NCBI GenBank assembly: GCA_026545225.1
Contig: CM048846.1
Coordinates: 16,119,001-16,183,000 of the forward strand
Source: Cornus controversa
Taxonomy: Eukaryota > Streptophyta > Magnoliopsida > Cornales > Cornaceae
Direction: 5' to 3'
Length of the DNA: 64,000 nt
This document shows positions 24,312 to 37,172 of this stretch, piece by piece (within the stretch, counting starts at the first letter, position 1; each line of letters opens with the position of its first letter). Made by a program: the position numbers and the translations under genes. The notes below the pieces were generated by a model. The model did no database searches, was not told where the DNA came from, and saw only the letters and a list, made by a program, of their open reading frames with translations.

Positions 24312-25620
24312 GCCATTCACTATGGCATGGCCAAAAGTCGATCTCCAAATTTTTAAATTTCAACTAGCCACATCATTAATGATCTCTAAATTTTGACTCC
24401 ACACCAGCTTTTCCAAATTTTAACTATACACACAATTAAATAATTTTTCACAATTAAATTAATCTAAAATTTTATGTATATACATATATATGTTAAATTC
24501 TTTTTATACTTTTTTAACTTAAAAAATTTATAATTTTTTTATTTTAAGTCAAAAAATAGACTAAGTAATATTCAAATTAAACAAAAAATTCAGTATTATT
24601 GAGATTTAAGTGAACGATACATACATACATACATATATATATATATGGCACAAACTTAAGTGTAACACAAAAAAATAATAAAAAAAACAATTGCTTGACT
24701 ATGTGCTTCTCATTGATTGACTACAGTAACAGATTGGTCAAACAGCGCCCAATCCGACGAAACATTTAATCAAACATGACCCCCACAAATCAAGTTATCT
24801 CATTGATTGACTATAGTAACAGATTGGTAAAAATAATCTGACCAAACACAAACCACTGTAACCAATCAATGGGTTACCTTGATTTGTGAAATCCACGGAT
24901 AGTTAGCTAAGTGCTTGGAACAAAACACTAAGTCAACCAATTGCCTTTTTTTTTTGTCCTTACATTTATAGAAGTCTGTGCCATATATATATATATATCA
25001 TTCACTTAAATCTCAATAATTTTCACTATAAATTAAATTTTTTAATGAAATCATTTCTATTAAAAAGATAATTTCAAAAATTTTAATTTAAGTACCAAAA
25101 TGTTTAAGTAGTTGACTAAAATTCAAATTTAGATAACTATTTTTGACCAACCCATAATAAATGTCCGTACAATGACATCGCTTGAATTGATAGGCACATG
25201 TATACTTGGCTAAGAGATTGAACAAAACATATAGCCAACCAATTGATTGATTTATTTATTTTTGTCCTTGCACTTGTGAAAATTTGTGCCATGTATATAT
25301 CATTCACTTAAATCTTAATAAATTTTACAACAAATTATATTATTTGATATATTTTTATTAAAAACATAATTTTAAAAAAATTAATTTGAGCACCACTTAG
25401 ACTAAATTATAAATTTTTTAAATTAAAAAAATATAAAAAAAATAACATATATTTGTATATACATAAAATTTTAGATTAATTTAATTATAAAAAATTATTT
25501 AATTGTATGAGTAGTGAAAATTTAAAGAACTTATTGTGAAATCAAAATTTAAAGATGTTGAGATAACCGACAAAAATTCAAATTTGAAGAACCATTTTTA
25601 ACCAACCCATGATCCCTTAG
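24312..25620. mobile_element. Large nested foldback element
   Basis: Outer arms 24312-24500 and 25440-25620 are inverted repeats sharing ATTAATCTAAAATTTTATGT and ACAATTAAATAATTTTT. Inside is a second inverted pair around 24600-24700 and 24920-25020 sharing TTGAGATTTAAGTGAA and ATATATATGGCACA. A further partial copy of the inner arm lies at 25190-25325. It looks like MITEs inserted into MITEs. No coding capacity. Confidence 0.75.
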
Positions 25621-26009
25621 ATGTTATAACCATATTGCTTGCCCCAAAAAATATTAGATGTTACTATATATTGCTTGCCCCAAAAACTATTTTGCAGATC
25701 CAAATCTATCATAAAAATAAACATTTTGGTACAAAAATAATATATATATATATATATATAATATAGAAACTGACAAAAAATTTAATTAAAATGATTAAAA
25801 AATAATCATGTGATCTATAATATCTTTTAATATTATTTAAAATCAGTCTATTTAAATGTTACAAATTCAAATGGATATAAACTAGTGTGTATATATATAT
25901 ATATATATTCTGATGACATTAATATGGACAGAGATGACTTCAAAGATATGTTTATCTAAATCCAAAAAATATACTTACAATTTTTTTATGAGAAAATAAA
26001 AATGTTAAC

Positions 26010-26680
26010 CAATAGTAAGTTCACAATGGATTATAAGACTAAAAAGTGAATAGAACGTTAAATAAAAGGCCTCAGAATTGCAGAATGAGACATCAAGGCA
26101 ATGAAAAAAGCCATTCAGTCCCGAAAGATGGTGTTTTAATTCGTTGATTTCATCACAGGCCAGGATAGAACAACATATATATATATACATGCATAGAACA
26201 AATATATATAAATTGCTAGATATATACATATATATGTATATTTATGAAATATTCTTCTCATGGCCAATCCCAAGAGGTAATGGCAGATCTGCTCCCCAAG
26301 GCGATAGGATATGAGAGGGCCACCTTTTGAAAGCAGGAAACTCAGAGTCTCAACTGCTAGGATCAAAAGAGGCTTGATCTGTGACGATTTGTCGTTGAGC
26401 TTTACGAACATTGAATTGTTCGCCCCAAATAATCATAATCTAATCGTCACAACCAATTCAAACTCAAATTACAACTAATACATATATACACACACATACA
26501 TGATTCTGTCTATACGACGACTTCAGGAATTAAAACGAAGGGAGAGAGAGAGAGAAGACATAAGCCGCTGCATAGAGAGAGAGAGAGAAGGCATTAGCCG
26601 TGAGTAACTAAACCCTAAAAACTATGCTGGGAGTGAGATTGGGAATAAAGGGTAGTCCCTTATTTATAAGGTGGATTGTT
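26010..26680 (-). other. Possible truncated transcription unit
   Basis: On the minus strand TTATAAATAAG (about 26672-26662) is a good TATA box. It is followed by GGGTTTAG, two CT-rich leader tracts and an open frame from 26411 reading MFVKLNDKSSQIKPLLILAV, then ISYRLGEQICHYLLGLAMRR. A second open stretch near 26160 gives EINELKHHLSGLNGFFHC. I recognise neither. No complete gene could be built, so this may be a broken gene, a small membrane protein or a non-coding RNA. Confidence 0.35.
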
Positions 26681-28072
26681 CTATTCTGGCCGTTGATTTG
26701 AATCGTGCGGTGGATATTATTCACAGTTAATGAATTGATGACAAAAATCCTTACAACTGTAGAGTCCGTTACTGGAGGGACTAAAATCACTTTTAATTTA
26801 AAATTCTCTTTTAAATGTATTTGGTATATAAAATTAAAAAAAAAATCTTTTTTAGTCAAAAGTTAAAAATTAGAACTTTTTACAAGCAGAGGTAAATATA
26901 TAAAAAGAGTTTATTGTTGGAAAAAAAATATTTATAAAAAACTGTTTTACATATTACATTATAAAACAATATTTGATCTTCTAGATATCACAAATTTTTT
27001 TTTTGTCATAGCTCTACATAATAAAAGTGTGTAATATATTGCTGTTGGTATATCTGTTAAATATCTGTAGAGTACTTTTTTCATTTTTAAAGGAACAACA
27101 ATTTTTCATATAACCATAAATATTTTACATGACATATTTTTTTAGTTATCAAAATTTAAATTTTATATCCTGTAATTTGAAATTCCTAAATGGACATTTC
27201 ATTGTATTTCCTTTTGCCAAATATCAAGATATCAACAAAATGGGAAAAAACTTATTGTATGAATTTTCTTGTTAGACACGTAAAAATTGAACAATCATTC
27301 TTGTTGGTTTCTTTTTCCAATGGCACTTTGCAATTATTATTATTATTGTTGTTGTTGTTGTATTATAGACAATTTTTAGTATTCGTAACATTCCAATATT
27401 CCCTTACACAATTAAATGAAAAATGAAATTACTATATGCTAATACTAAAAATAAAACAAAAAAAGAAAAGAAAAGGATATACTAGCATATAGGTGGACAG
27501 GTTGAGCAACTCCTCCTATCTATGCTCGAAGGATGACAGGCTCATAAATTTTTACATGTTTAATTGTGTTGTGAATGGTTAAAAAGGTTAAGTACATTCA
27601 CCTGTCTTGTGAGATTTGCTATAATTGCATACGAATAATACTTTTCAAAAAAAATTCACTATTTTTCTAACATTCGGTCACTTGTTACAAATACTCTTTC
27701 CCCCCAAAAAATAGTTAGTTCCATCCAAAAAATTGCATGATTTACCCAAAATGTCCATTCACTAGTTGGAAAAGACATTATTACCCTTATATTATCATTA
27801 AATTACAAAAAAAAAAATCTTATTTTCAAAAATAAAACTACCCTATCCCTCTCTATCCCCACCAACATTGCAACCCTTTCTCTTTCTCTTTCCATTTTCA
27901 GAAATCAAATGTCTGACCTAAATTAAAAGAATTACTCATTTGGAAAAACAACTCTTTTATTCTCTCTAAGTCCGACCCATTCTACAAATCCCTATTGATT
28001 TTGTGAACTAATTGAATTTTACACACATTATATATATATATATATATATATAGTAGACTTCTATATATATAT
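26681..28072. other. Intergenic, nothing firm
   Basis: AT-rich, with a short (TTA)n(TTG)n run at 27336-27361 and MITE-like arms near 27600-27800. An AT microsatellite ends the stretch at 28030-28053. No gene seen. Confidence 0.5.
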
Positions 28073-29091
28073 TTGTTGACTTAAAGATTTTAACCCATTG
28101 TTATTTGAGTGATTTTGATGATAACAACCTATTGTAGTGTACACTTAATAAGTTTACTTGAGTATGCAGTTTACAAGGTATCAAATTACCTCAAGTATCT
28201 TAAAGGCTTTGGATTTCAAAGGGACTGGCAAGAAGATATATCAAGTGATAAGTGTTGAATGTTTCACATGTAAGCCCCTTAAGTTGAATATGTTAATACC
28301 TTATTTATGTTTGCATTATAGTTTTTGTTGTTTTCAGAATTTTTCCCGTAAAGTCAGTCAATTTAGGTACTAAAGTGTAATGTCCATTAAAATCTTGCGA
28401 TTGAGCCATTGTTGATGCTTGGGTAGAGAGAAGATAAATCGAAGATCCATTGGGCAATTTTATATAAAGATCTAAATTAAATAGATTGAAGAAGTGAGCC
28501 GAAAATGAGCTTAAATAAAAAAAAATGAGCTCGGGCCTATTCACATTGAAGACTGGGCCAATTCAGGTCCAAAATTACATTTGTTGCCTGAACCCATTTT
28601 TGGTCTTTTGGTCATAACTCCTTATTCGATTGTCAAAATGGTCTAAACTCTTGTTGATTTGGAGGAAATTTGTTATTTCACAAAAATTTTGTGAAATGGA
28701 CATTTACTATGTGAAAATCAAAGTTGAAGTTCAGCAAAAAACACACACCTACACCCTTGGAGGGCGCAGGTGCACCTTTGGGCTCTCCGGAGTGGTCATT
28801 TGGTCTTCCTTTAATGCGTAATTGAAGCCTAATAGGGGGATGCGCCTACAAATAGAAGAAGCAGGAGAGAAAAAAAGGAATTTGGATGAGAAGCTAAGGA
28901 GAGGAGAATGAGCAGAATTCTAGAAGCTTTAAAGATGGAGTTCTCTCCATCTTTGTAGATTCCTATTATCTTAATGAGGAGCTAATTTCTCTCCTAATGG
29001 GTTGATGTAGCCCTAACTAAGTATTATTGTTGATTGAATTATATTTGGCAATATAGTTGTATAATTTTGAGTATTAGGGTTAATTTCATTA

Positions 29092-30443
29092 TTGACCATT
29101 TTTAGAAGCCTAATTACAAATACACCAAATACCAGATAGTATATGGTGAAAAACCAACTTATACAAAAGTAATATCAAATACGTCAATTTTTACTTTTAA
29201 AGTCCAAATTACCCCTTATCAAAAAATTATTTTCCAAATTATTTTCCTCTCTCTATCTCTCTTATTTCACTTGTTACGCTCTCTATATATCAAGTTTCTC
29301 TCTCTATATCCACCTCCATGAAGAATGCATCTTCTCAGGCGAAACATTCTTGTAACCACCGACAAACCCATTTTCTCCGACAACACAACCCTAATTGGCT
29401 TTCTTCTTCATCTCTTTAGTACTCTTCTCTTTCTAAAAAGCACTAGCAGAAACAAGAGACTCAGTTCATTTTTCAAACACAATCCTATTTGGATTTTATT
29501 TTATTTTATTCTTTTGATTGCGATTTTGCTCGATATTTGTGTATTTTCACGACAATCTGTAGGTTGATGATGACGGTTCAGCTTTTTTTTCTTATCATGC
29601 TGTGAGTCTGTTTGATTAGACTGAAATTTGAGGTTTGTAAATTGCCAAACTTATATGTAAAGATGAAAAAGATAAAGATCCTTATATTCTTTTTCCTAAT
29701 CTAAACTCTAAAATGAAAATATAAAGATCCTAGAACATAATCTACTCAACAAGCGAGATTGTGTACAGAAAATTAGAGATTCAAATTAATCCCTAATTAA
29801 TAATGCATTTATCAATAATTAAAAATTCCCAAAGCCAAAATCACCAAACCCACCATCACAAGAATTCATATGAACAAACCCAATCAGAAATTATGCTAAT
29901 TCTTCTTAGGCTTCTGCATCTGTCCATATCCATACCCTATCGTCGTCGTCTTTGAGAGAAACACGTACACCAGAAGATATAACGACGCCACATAGTAGGT
30001 GGCGCACAACTCATGCCAGAATTGAGATTTTGATAATTGTTGGGGTCAAAGCTCTTTGAGTATTGTTTGTGATAGGCCGGTTGAATTAAAGAATCAAAGA
30101 AAGCGGTGCAATGGAATTGAGATAAAATTGAAATAGTAATATATATATATATGTGTGTGTGTGTGTGTATAATTGAACAGAGCCAACCATCTAGCATGCC
30201 TGATGGGCACATTGGTATTTTCAAGATCATAAACATGGCGTCATACAGTCATATAAAGTGGTCAACTGTTTAAAGGGGAAGAAGATAAATATTGTTGAGG
30301 ATAATTTGGTCTAATGTATTGAATAACAGTGAAAAGTGTCGAATACACAATTATTTTTGTATAAGTTGTTTTTTCACTATATACTATTTAAAAGTTGGCA
30401 TATATGTAATTAGGCTACTAAAAGTGGTCATAAATTAATTGAC
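29092..30443. mobile_element. Long-TIR DNA element, probably Mutator-like
   Basis: The left end TGACCATTTTTAGAAGCCTA and the reverse-complemented right end TGACCACTTTTAGTAGCCTA match. The inverted repeats go on for about 100 bp through AGTATATGGTGAAAAACCAAC and ACTTATACAAAAGTAAT. Flanks TTAATTTCA and TTAATTGAC share 6 of 9 bases, consistent with a worn 9-bp target duplication. The interior has no transposase but holds coding-like sequence (29897-30027). Confidence 0.7.
29897..30027 (-). pseudogene. Coding-like fragment inside the long-TIR element
   Basis: One minus-strand frame reads FWHELCATYYVASLYLLVYV followed by FLSKTTTIGYGYGQMQKPKK and N, then a stop. A hydrophobic helix with a basic tail is what one expects of the end of a small membrane protein. 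I do not recognise the parent family. Capture by the surrounding element is likely. Confidence 0.4.
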
Positions 30444-30474
30444 CCTTTGTATTATTTGTGTAATAAGTGACAAT

Positions 30475-30515
<41 letters not shown>

Positions 30516-30800
30516 TTATGGTTGTGTTTAATATTTATAATCATTCTTGATTTAATGCTTGTCTTGTCTTACATAGTATTTTATCTTGATTGAATTCAAA
30601 TCATTCTTATGAGAGATAAAAAAAATGGTTTTGAAAGAATATTTTAATTCTAAACTTAATAATTCATTAAGGTGAATTATGGCTCATTGTGACTTGTTTG
30701 ATAGGTTAATATTTTCTTTATTATATTATCTCTCATTCTTATTTTTAAAATCTAGTGAATGATAATTATACAACAGTTTTCATTTCATGTATGAACATAT

Positions 30801-32165
30801 AACTTTGACAAGCCATGCCTAGGGAAGATGTATTGTTCCATACCCTAGTGTAATGTAATTAGGTGGAGAATGTATGCTAACCTAAGATGGGTTGTACCTT
30901 AGTGAGTGTTTAGATATATCTGATAAGTGCACAAAATATGTTATTTTATATCTCAAAATAAGTCTTTAATTACTCTTTTACTTTATTTAAATATTCTAAT
31001 ATTTGCATTTTATGTTTTATAGAGGTTGATTTCCAAATAAGAAGAAAAGTAGCAAAAAAGGGCTAAAAAGAATATATATACCCAAAGATAAACATCAGAA
31101 GAATTGTAGGAGAGATGGTATTTTGTGCAATCTACTCCATAAGAGGTCTCAAGTTCAAAACTTTGTAAAATATTTTATACACGACCAGTCCAGAATTCAA
31201 ATTAAAGTTATGGAGATCAAATATTAGATATTTAAATTTTGTATTTTGTATTTTAAATTTTTCCCATCTAAATCATTCCCTTCTAACTCTATAAATAGGA
31301 GGTCTTAGGGGATGGTGAAAGGAGTTAGAAATTGTAGAAAAAATAAAGTGTAGTTGTAAATATTTTTTTATATTCATTTTCTTTTTCTTATAAACACAAC
31401 TCTCAAGGGAGTGATGAAGCCATTATGATAAAATATAAGTAAGTTATTTTATTTTCTTATCTAATTTTTTCTCCCAAGAGCATTCTTCTACTCTTCTATT
31501 CTGAATTTTTATTTTCTAAGATTAGAGGGAGGATTCTTCGTGTTTGCCAAATAATAGTAATTTGAATAATGCCTACCACTGTTTACCTAGCCAATGTGTA
31601 TCAGATTAAGTAAAAAAATATCTCTCTCATATATAATCAACTCATTCTTTTTTATTCCATATTTTCCTTCATCTTTTCAAGTTCTAATTGAATTGATGAA
31701 GTGTATTGATTATTGGAGGAAAAACTAGATAAGAATATTAGAAAATTTATTTATGTGGATTCGTGGTGGTGAATTCCCTTCCCTTGAGATTTAGTTTATT
31801 ATTATAGTTTTATTTATTCATTATAATTTTAAAATAAAAAATATTTTAAAAATAATAATTTTCATTCCATAAATTAGTGTGTGAATTTGAGCTCATTCGA
31901 AATCTTACTTGAGAGTGGTTCGACTTTGCTTATTACTATATAATTTTTAGTAGAATTTTTGCAGATTTTATTTTTGTACGAAGTGTAGATAAGCAACGAC
32001 AAACATCCACTATTTACACCTATCAATATCCTCTTAACGATTTCATTGTAAGCATATGCGTATGAGACGAGGACTTTGATAGGCCATGCCTAGGGAAGAC
32101 GAGTCGTGTTACACCCTAGTTTAGGTAGATGATTTGTGCCAACTGAAGATGGGTTATTACTTAGG
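30801..32165. repeat. Direct repeats flanking a solo LTR
   Basis: 30801-30902 and 32072-32165 share GCCATGCCTAGGGAAGA and GAAGATGGGTT-like blocks with moderate divergence. They lie on either side of the solo LTR and probably belong to an older LTR that it entered, which had an internal duplication. Confidence 0.7.
30921..32025. mobile_element. Solo LTR, 1105 bp (fossil)
   Basis: It begins TGATAAGTGCAC and ends TTTACACCTATCA, giving the TG...CA ends and a short TGATA/TATCA inverted repeat. It is flanked by a perfect 5-bp target duplication, ATATC (30916-30920 and 32026-32030). There is no internal region. This is the expected product of recombination between the two LTRs of an inserted element, probably Gypsy type. 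Confidence 0.85.
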
Positions 32166-34163
32166 CCTTAATTGTATGCTCATAATTTCATGAATCTTAT
32201 GTATGCATATTGTAGAATTTCCCCCAAAGTAATTTCAATCGACAATGGTATGATGCTGGCGGTGAAGTTAATATCTTAGACTTCTTTCTATTAAATATCT
32301 ATATTTTATTTATATTTTTATTTTATGTCATTTAATTTTAGCACCTTAGAATTAAAAACAAAAATAAAATTTCTTAAATTAAATTAGATAAGATCTTGAT
32401 AATTTAAAAACAAAACCAACGCGGTCTCTGTGGGTTTGACCCCTACTCACCACTTTACTAATTTTAGTAGAGTATTTTAGATATTTATAAATTTTCTTTT
32501 GTCGAGGTGGAAAACAACAACGACATTATTGCATATTATTTTATTGCGTTTTGCACTCGATTATCAAGCCACATGATTATAGAACTCAAAAATAAAAAAT
32601 CAAGATCAATGATGAAGTTGAAGAGAATTTAAGCCATACAATGAAGTAACCCAAGAGCTTAAATAATTAAATATCAAAAGACTTGGGTAAGTTAGTCTTG
32701 GGTGACTACTAGATTTAATGTAAAGTTATTTTTGAAGTAACTTTATTTGAAAGCCCATCTCTTTACTTAGTGGACTATAGGAATATACATATATATGAGT
32801 TTTTCAATGAATCCTGATATAAAAAGTCCCGATAATTGTACTCCATGATTTATCATGATCATATGAGTTGTTTTAGCTCCAAATAACTTGATTTGGTCAT
32901 TCATATTGCACGATGAATTTTTATGTCAAAGCTGTGAAAATTCATTAAGTAATTTATCATAAATGTTTATGGGAAATTTCTTTAAATGTTTTCAATGTAA
33001 ATAAGTATGCAGTGTGTTAATGTACTGTGCAGGAGAAATTGGTTGAGTTTGAAAACAGTTTTGACTTGGGAACTTTCGGTCGCCTGATAGATCTCATTAG
33101 TCATCTGGTAAAGGACTTTCGGTCACCTGATGGAACCTATCAGCAGGCTGGTAGAAACTCTAATTCATTCTAGTAGGAACATTATTTCAGCCGACCGAAG
33201 AGTTACTTTAGTTGACCGAAACTTTGTCATCAGTCGGCCGATACTGCTGACAAGCTGTAACGGCTAATTTTCAAATGTTTGTTTCCGCATTAAATTACCC
33301 AATTACCTCCAAACATCCAATTCTTCCAAAACTTTCTCTTTTTTTTTTTTTTTTCTCTCTCTCTCTCTATATATATATATATGTATATGAGTTTGAATTG
33401 CATTTTGCAAATGAGAAAAGTGAAAAAAAGAACTAAGGAGAAACTTACCCATGAGCATGCACACGAGAAACTCCTAGAATGCAAATATTTGCATTTTACT
33501 TGGTAGAACATCTTTTGTAGGAACCATCATTAAGTCTCATCTTCCTTATCATTCATTGTGGTTCATCTTGCATATCTAGAGTTGAGCTTTTCATTTGAAA
33601 TATTCATGTATAACTCTAGGATTTGAGTGTGTATTGAATATCTATTCATTGAGGAATATTGTTGTAATTGTTTTACAAATTCTTATCTACCTTTAAGAGG
33701 AAGACCAAACGGTTGGTTTAGCAAAGAAGTCTTGGTGAGATTTTCATTGAGCAAAGAAGCCCAAGTCATGAGCTTGGCAAATAAATCTTGGTGAGGTATT
33801 CACTAGAGCAAAGAAACCCAACTGGTTCACTTGGCAATTGTAATGGTTTGGTTTCCACCTTTAAGGGAAGTCCCATAGTGGAATCCTCAAGAGGTGCTCT
33901 TGAGGCATGGACGTAGGCAGGAGGTGTTGAACCATGTAAAAATCATGGTGTTGCTTAGTCTGCATTTCTCTAACTCTTAATTCCTTTACTTAATAACATT
34001 TCATATGTTTAATTTTATTATGCTTTATATATGAATGTTATGAGTTTATATGATTTGATATATATGAGGAGGATGTGATGAATGCTTGGAGTGTGTGAAT
34101 TGATTGAGTATTAATTTGATTATCCTTTTACTAATTAAATTGCATACCATGTGTTTGATAGAA

Positions 34164-34881
34164 TGTAGAGACCGTGCCCAATTTTGGCTAGTTTTGAAAT
34201 TTTCATCATTTATTACTTTAAATGCATTTTAAATGATATTTAACATGTTTTAAATGCAGGGAATATGTTTAGAAGGTTGGAATATGGTTTTGGAAAGCTT
34301 TGAAAATTTTTAAAAAAGTTTGACTTTTTGGTTAAACCGGGGCCCGGGATGCGACTTAAATGGGCCCAGGAATTCAAAAAATTCTCAAAAAATATTTATT
34401 TTGGGGAATGACTTAAATGAAATGTTTAGAGTGTTAAAGAAGCGATTTCGAGTCCAACGGAGTTTTCAAAAATTAATTCCGAGGTCAGGAAGGTACATTA
34501 AGTGGCCGGGGGTAAAATGGTCATTTCGTACCCCTAGGATTGAGATAAATATCAAAAAGGTTCTGAAATATTTCATTTTACAAATCTCTCTCTCTCTACC
34601 TCTCCCACTTCATCTTTCTCCCTTCTCTCTAGATTTTAGGTCACTTGAGGTGTGATTTGGAAGATCCCGAAAAAGGAAAGTGCGTAAAGGGCGTTGAGGG
34701 CTTCGGTTTGAACCGATCAAAGTCTACATTTCGTGAAGTTGAGAAAGCTGAGATTTCTCAAAGTTGGATTCAAAGCATAGGATTTGAGGTAGGGGTGCTA
34801 GACTCATCTTTACTTTGATTCTATAGGTCACATAATTGTGACATGAAAGATAGGTTGAGATTTCTTGAATTTAGGATTTTG

Positions 34882-34912
<31 letters not shown>

Positions 34913-36905
34913 ATGTGATTTATGCACATAAATATGTCTAACATGTTAGTTAGGGCTTATTTATGTTGCATAGGTGAAGTTGAGATTATGAATGTTTTTA
35001 ATGAAATTATATGCATTTGATGGAAACATTGAAAATTTGAGTTTTTATTTACAATTGTGCATCAAAGATATAATTTTCTTAAAAAATGCATAAGCATGAT
35101 GATTTTTATGGTATGAGTGTGTTGACATTGTGACAAGCTTAAGATGAGAAAGAAAAGTGCATTGTTTTGATAAAAGTATTGCATTATGTGAATTTTGTGC
35201 ATTTATTTGATAAGTGTACATGATATGAAAAGCGAGGTTTTTGGGGTATGTGTGAGAATTAATAAGGGTATTGAACTCTAGGGTGCAAGACCCAAAATTT
35301 GACCAAGCGAGTGTCGCTTCCGTCGGGTTAGTAGCTCAAAAAGCGTGAACAGAGTATGTGGTCCCAAAGTGACCCTTACTACGAATTGTGATAAGCGAAA
35401 TCCTTAGTTGAATTGATTTATGAATTTATGTGGCGTGAGTTATACATATGAAATGTGACTTGTTTAAGTTGATGTTTATATATATGTATATCTTGAAATG
35501 TAAAGCATCACGCATGATTTTCAAAACTTGTTTGTTTTGAGGATAAAAGGCATGGATATTTGTCATATAGATTGTAATGATTTCATATGCATCCATGCAT
35601 GACCGCCTAAGTTAGAATGGAGTTGAATGGATCATTCCTACTGAGCCGCAATGGTGCTCACCCCCTACTTATATAAACATTTTCAAATAAGGCGCCGATC
35701 GAAGACAAAGCATGATTAGCTCAATGGACCTTGTTGGGTTCCTTTTTGGATTTTGATCTTTTGGAATATAAATAAATGTCCATGCCGTTTTGTGGCATAT
35801 GGACTCTTTTGGTAAATGTTATTCTTAAAGTTGGATAACATATTTATACTTGAATTTCATATGTATAAGCCATGTTGGACATGTATGGAAGACTTTGAAC
35901 ATAATTGTATGGCCATTAGGGAGGGACACGTGCCCAAAAGTGTCCATTTTGAATTTAAAGTGTGAATGACTTATGAAATAATTTGTATGATTTCAATAGA
36001 AATGTATGAGAATTTGTGAGATTATGGTGATATGAATGTGTGAATTAGGGTGTGTGTATGGAGATGTACCATTTGTAGATCCTTGGAATATTGGGTGTAA
36101 GATTTTATTTTGGAAATGAAAGTATTGCTGATCAAATGAATACATTCTGCCCGAATTTTGGCGAATTTTTTTGAGGGGCCTACACAACTCCAAATGATCT
36201 GAAATTTTCACCACATCTTCCCCTAGATGTCTAGTGTTTTCAAATTTAATTTGGTGAATTTTGGACGACCACATAATTTTAGAAAAATCCGTGAATGTTC
36301 TGCCACCAGATTTTATAATTTCTGTTGGGCACCAACTTGGTTGTCAAAACTGTTTCATTTGGCTAACATCTAGCCATTAAGGTTGGCTCAAGCTTCTTCT
36401 ATATTTAATCTAGTTTCTATAAAATTTTAGTTTGCCTCATTTTGAGTTGAAATGAATTTTCTACGAATTTTTTTTATGATTGTCGCGCAGATACCACTGT
36501 AGCAATGCACTGTTCACTTTGGAGTTACTGTAACTTTTTAGCTACTGCCCGGTGATGAGAAATCAGGGTTCCGGATCTCTTGAAAATGTCTAAATTATGT
36601 TTTTAAGCACCTTGGGACTATAGTAGGATAAGACAATGGTTCGAAAAAATTTTCAGAACTTTTTACAAAAAGTTACAATTCACGAGGGCCAAAAATCACT
36701 TTTATTTTGAAATTATTTTAAATGATTTCAACAATGAGGACCATGGTTAGTTATGCATATTCACTTAATTATATGCATTTTGAGTTGCTTCCGCGGTTAA
36801 GAGAATTGGGTTGGATGTTAGATTTTCCAAAACGATGGTTTTGATTAGATTTCACCGTTCACCCCCATTTCCCTCGCTTTTAACTGGGTGTCAGAAATTG
36901 GGGCA
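34164..36905. mobile_element. Candidate long solo LTR, about 2.7 kb (fossil)
   Basis: It begins TGTAGAGACCGTGCCCAATT and ends GTGTCAGAAATTGGGGCA, with the CCCAATT/AATTGGG pair near the ends. TGATA lies at 34156-34160 and again at 36906-36910; three bases (GAA) separate the left copy from the TG end, so the target duplication is not exact. No protein domain is seen within. It has interrupted an older LTR-like sequence. Confidence 0.6.
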
Positions 36906-37172
36906 TGATATGTGTAATCAACATTTTCATACATTATAAGCATGATATGTTACACTTATACTTGTTGTTGTATCCACTAGATCATTTAAGTGCATAATAG
37001 CTTTTTAAAATAGAGCATTTTCATTTTCACTTGTTAAATACATTATATTCACCAAGTGTTTGACAAAAGTTCATTCAAACTAATTTTTGTCAAAAACAAG
37101 TTAAACCGAAAAAAATTCTATTGTTTGCTTAAAGTCCCTATTCAGCCCCCTCTAGGGACAATTATCGGGTAA

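Larger units (their letters stand above)
28073..37172. mobile_element. LTR-derived fossil block with nested insertions
   Basis: Long AT-rich sequence without genes but with LTR-type phrasing: TGTTGACTTAAAG near 28073, TTTTGATGATAACAACC shortly after, and GGGACAATTATCGGGTAACA at the far end, which resembles the 3' end of Copia LTRs. GTGGGTTTGACCCCTACTC near 32430 resembles a Gypsy LTR end. At least two solo-LTR candidates and one long-TIR DNA element lie inside. No gag or pol domain remains. The overall reading as one nested pile of old LTR elements is an inference. Confidence 0.4.

Noticed and set aside
33290-33511. 73-residue minus-strand frame
   Set aside because: It is mostly translated CT and AT microsatellite ([13 protein letters not shown]).
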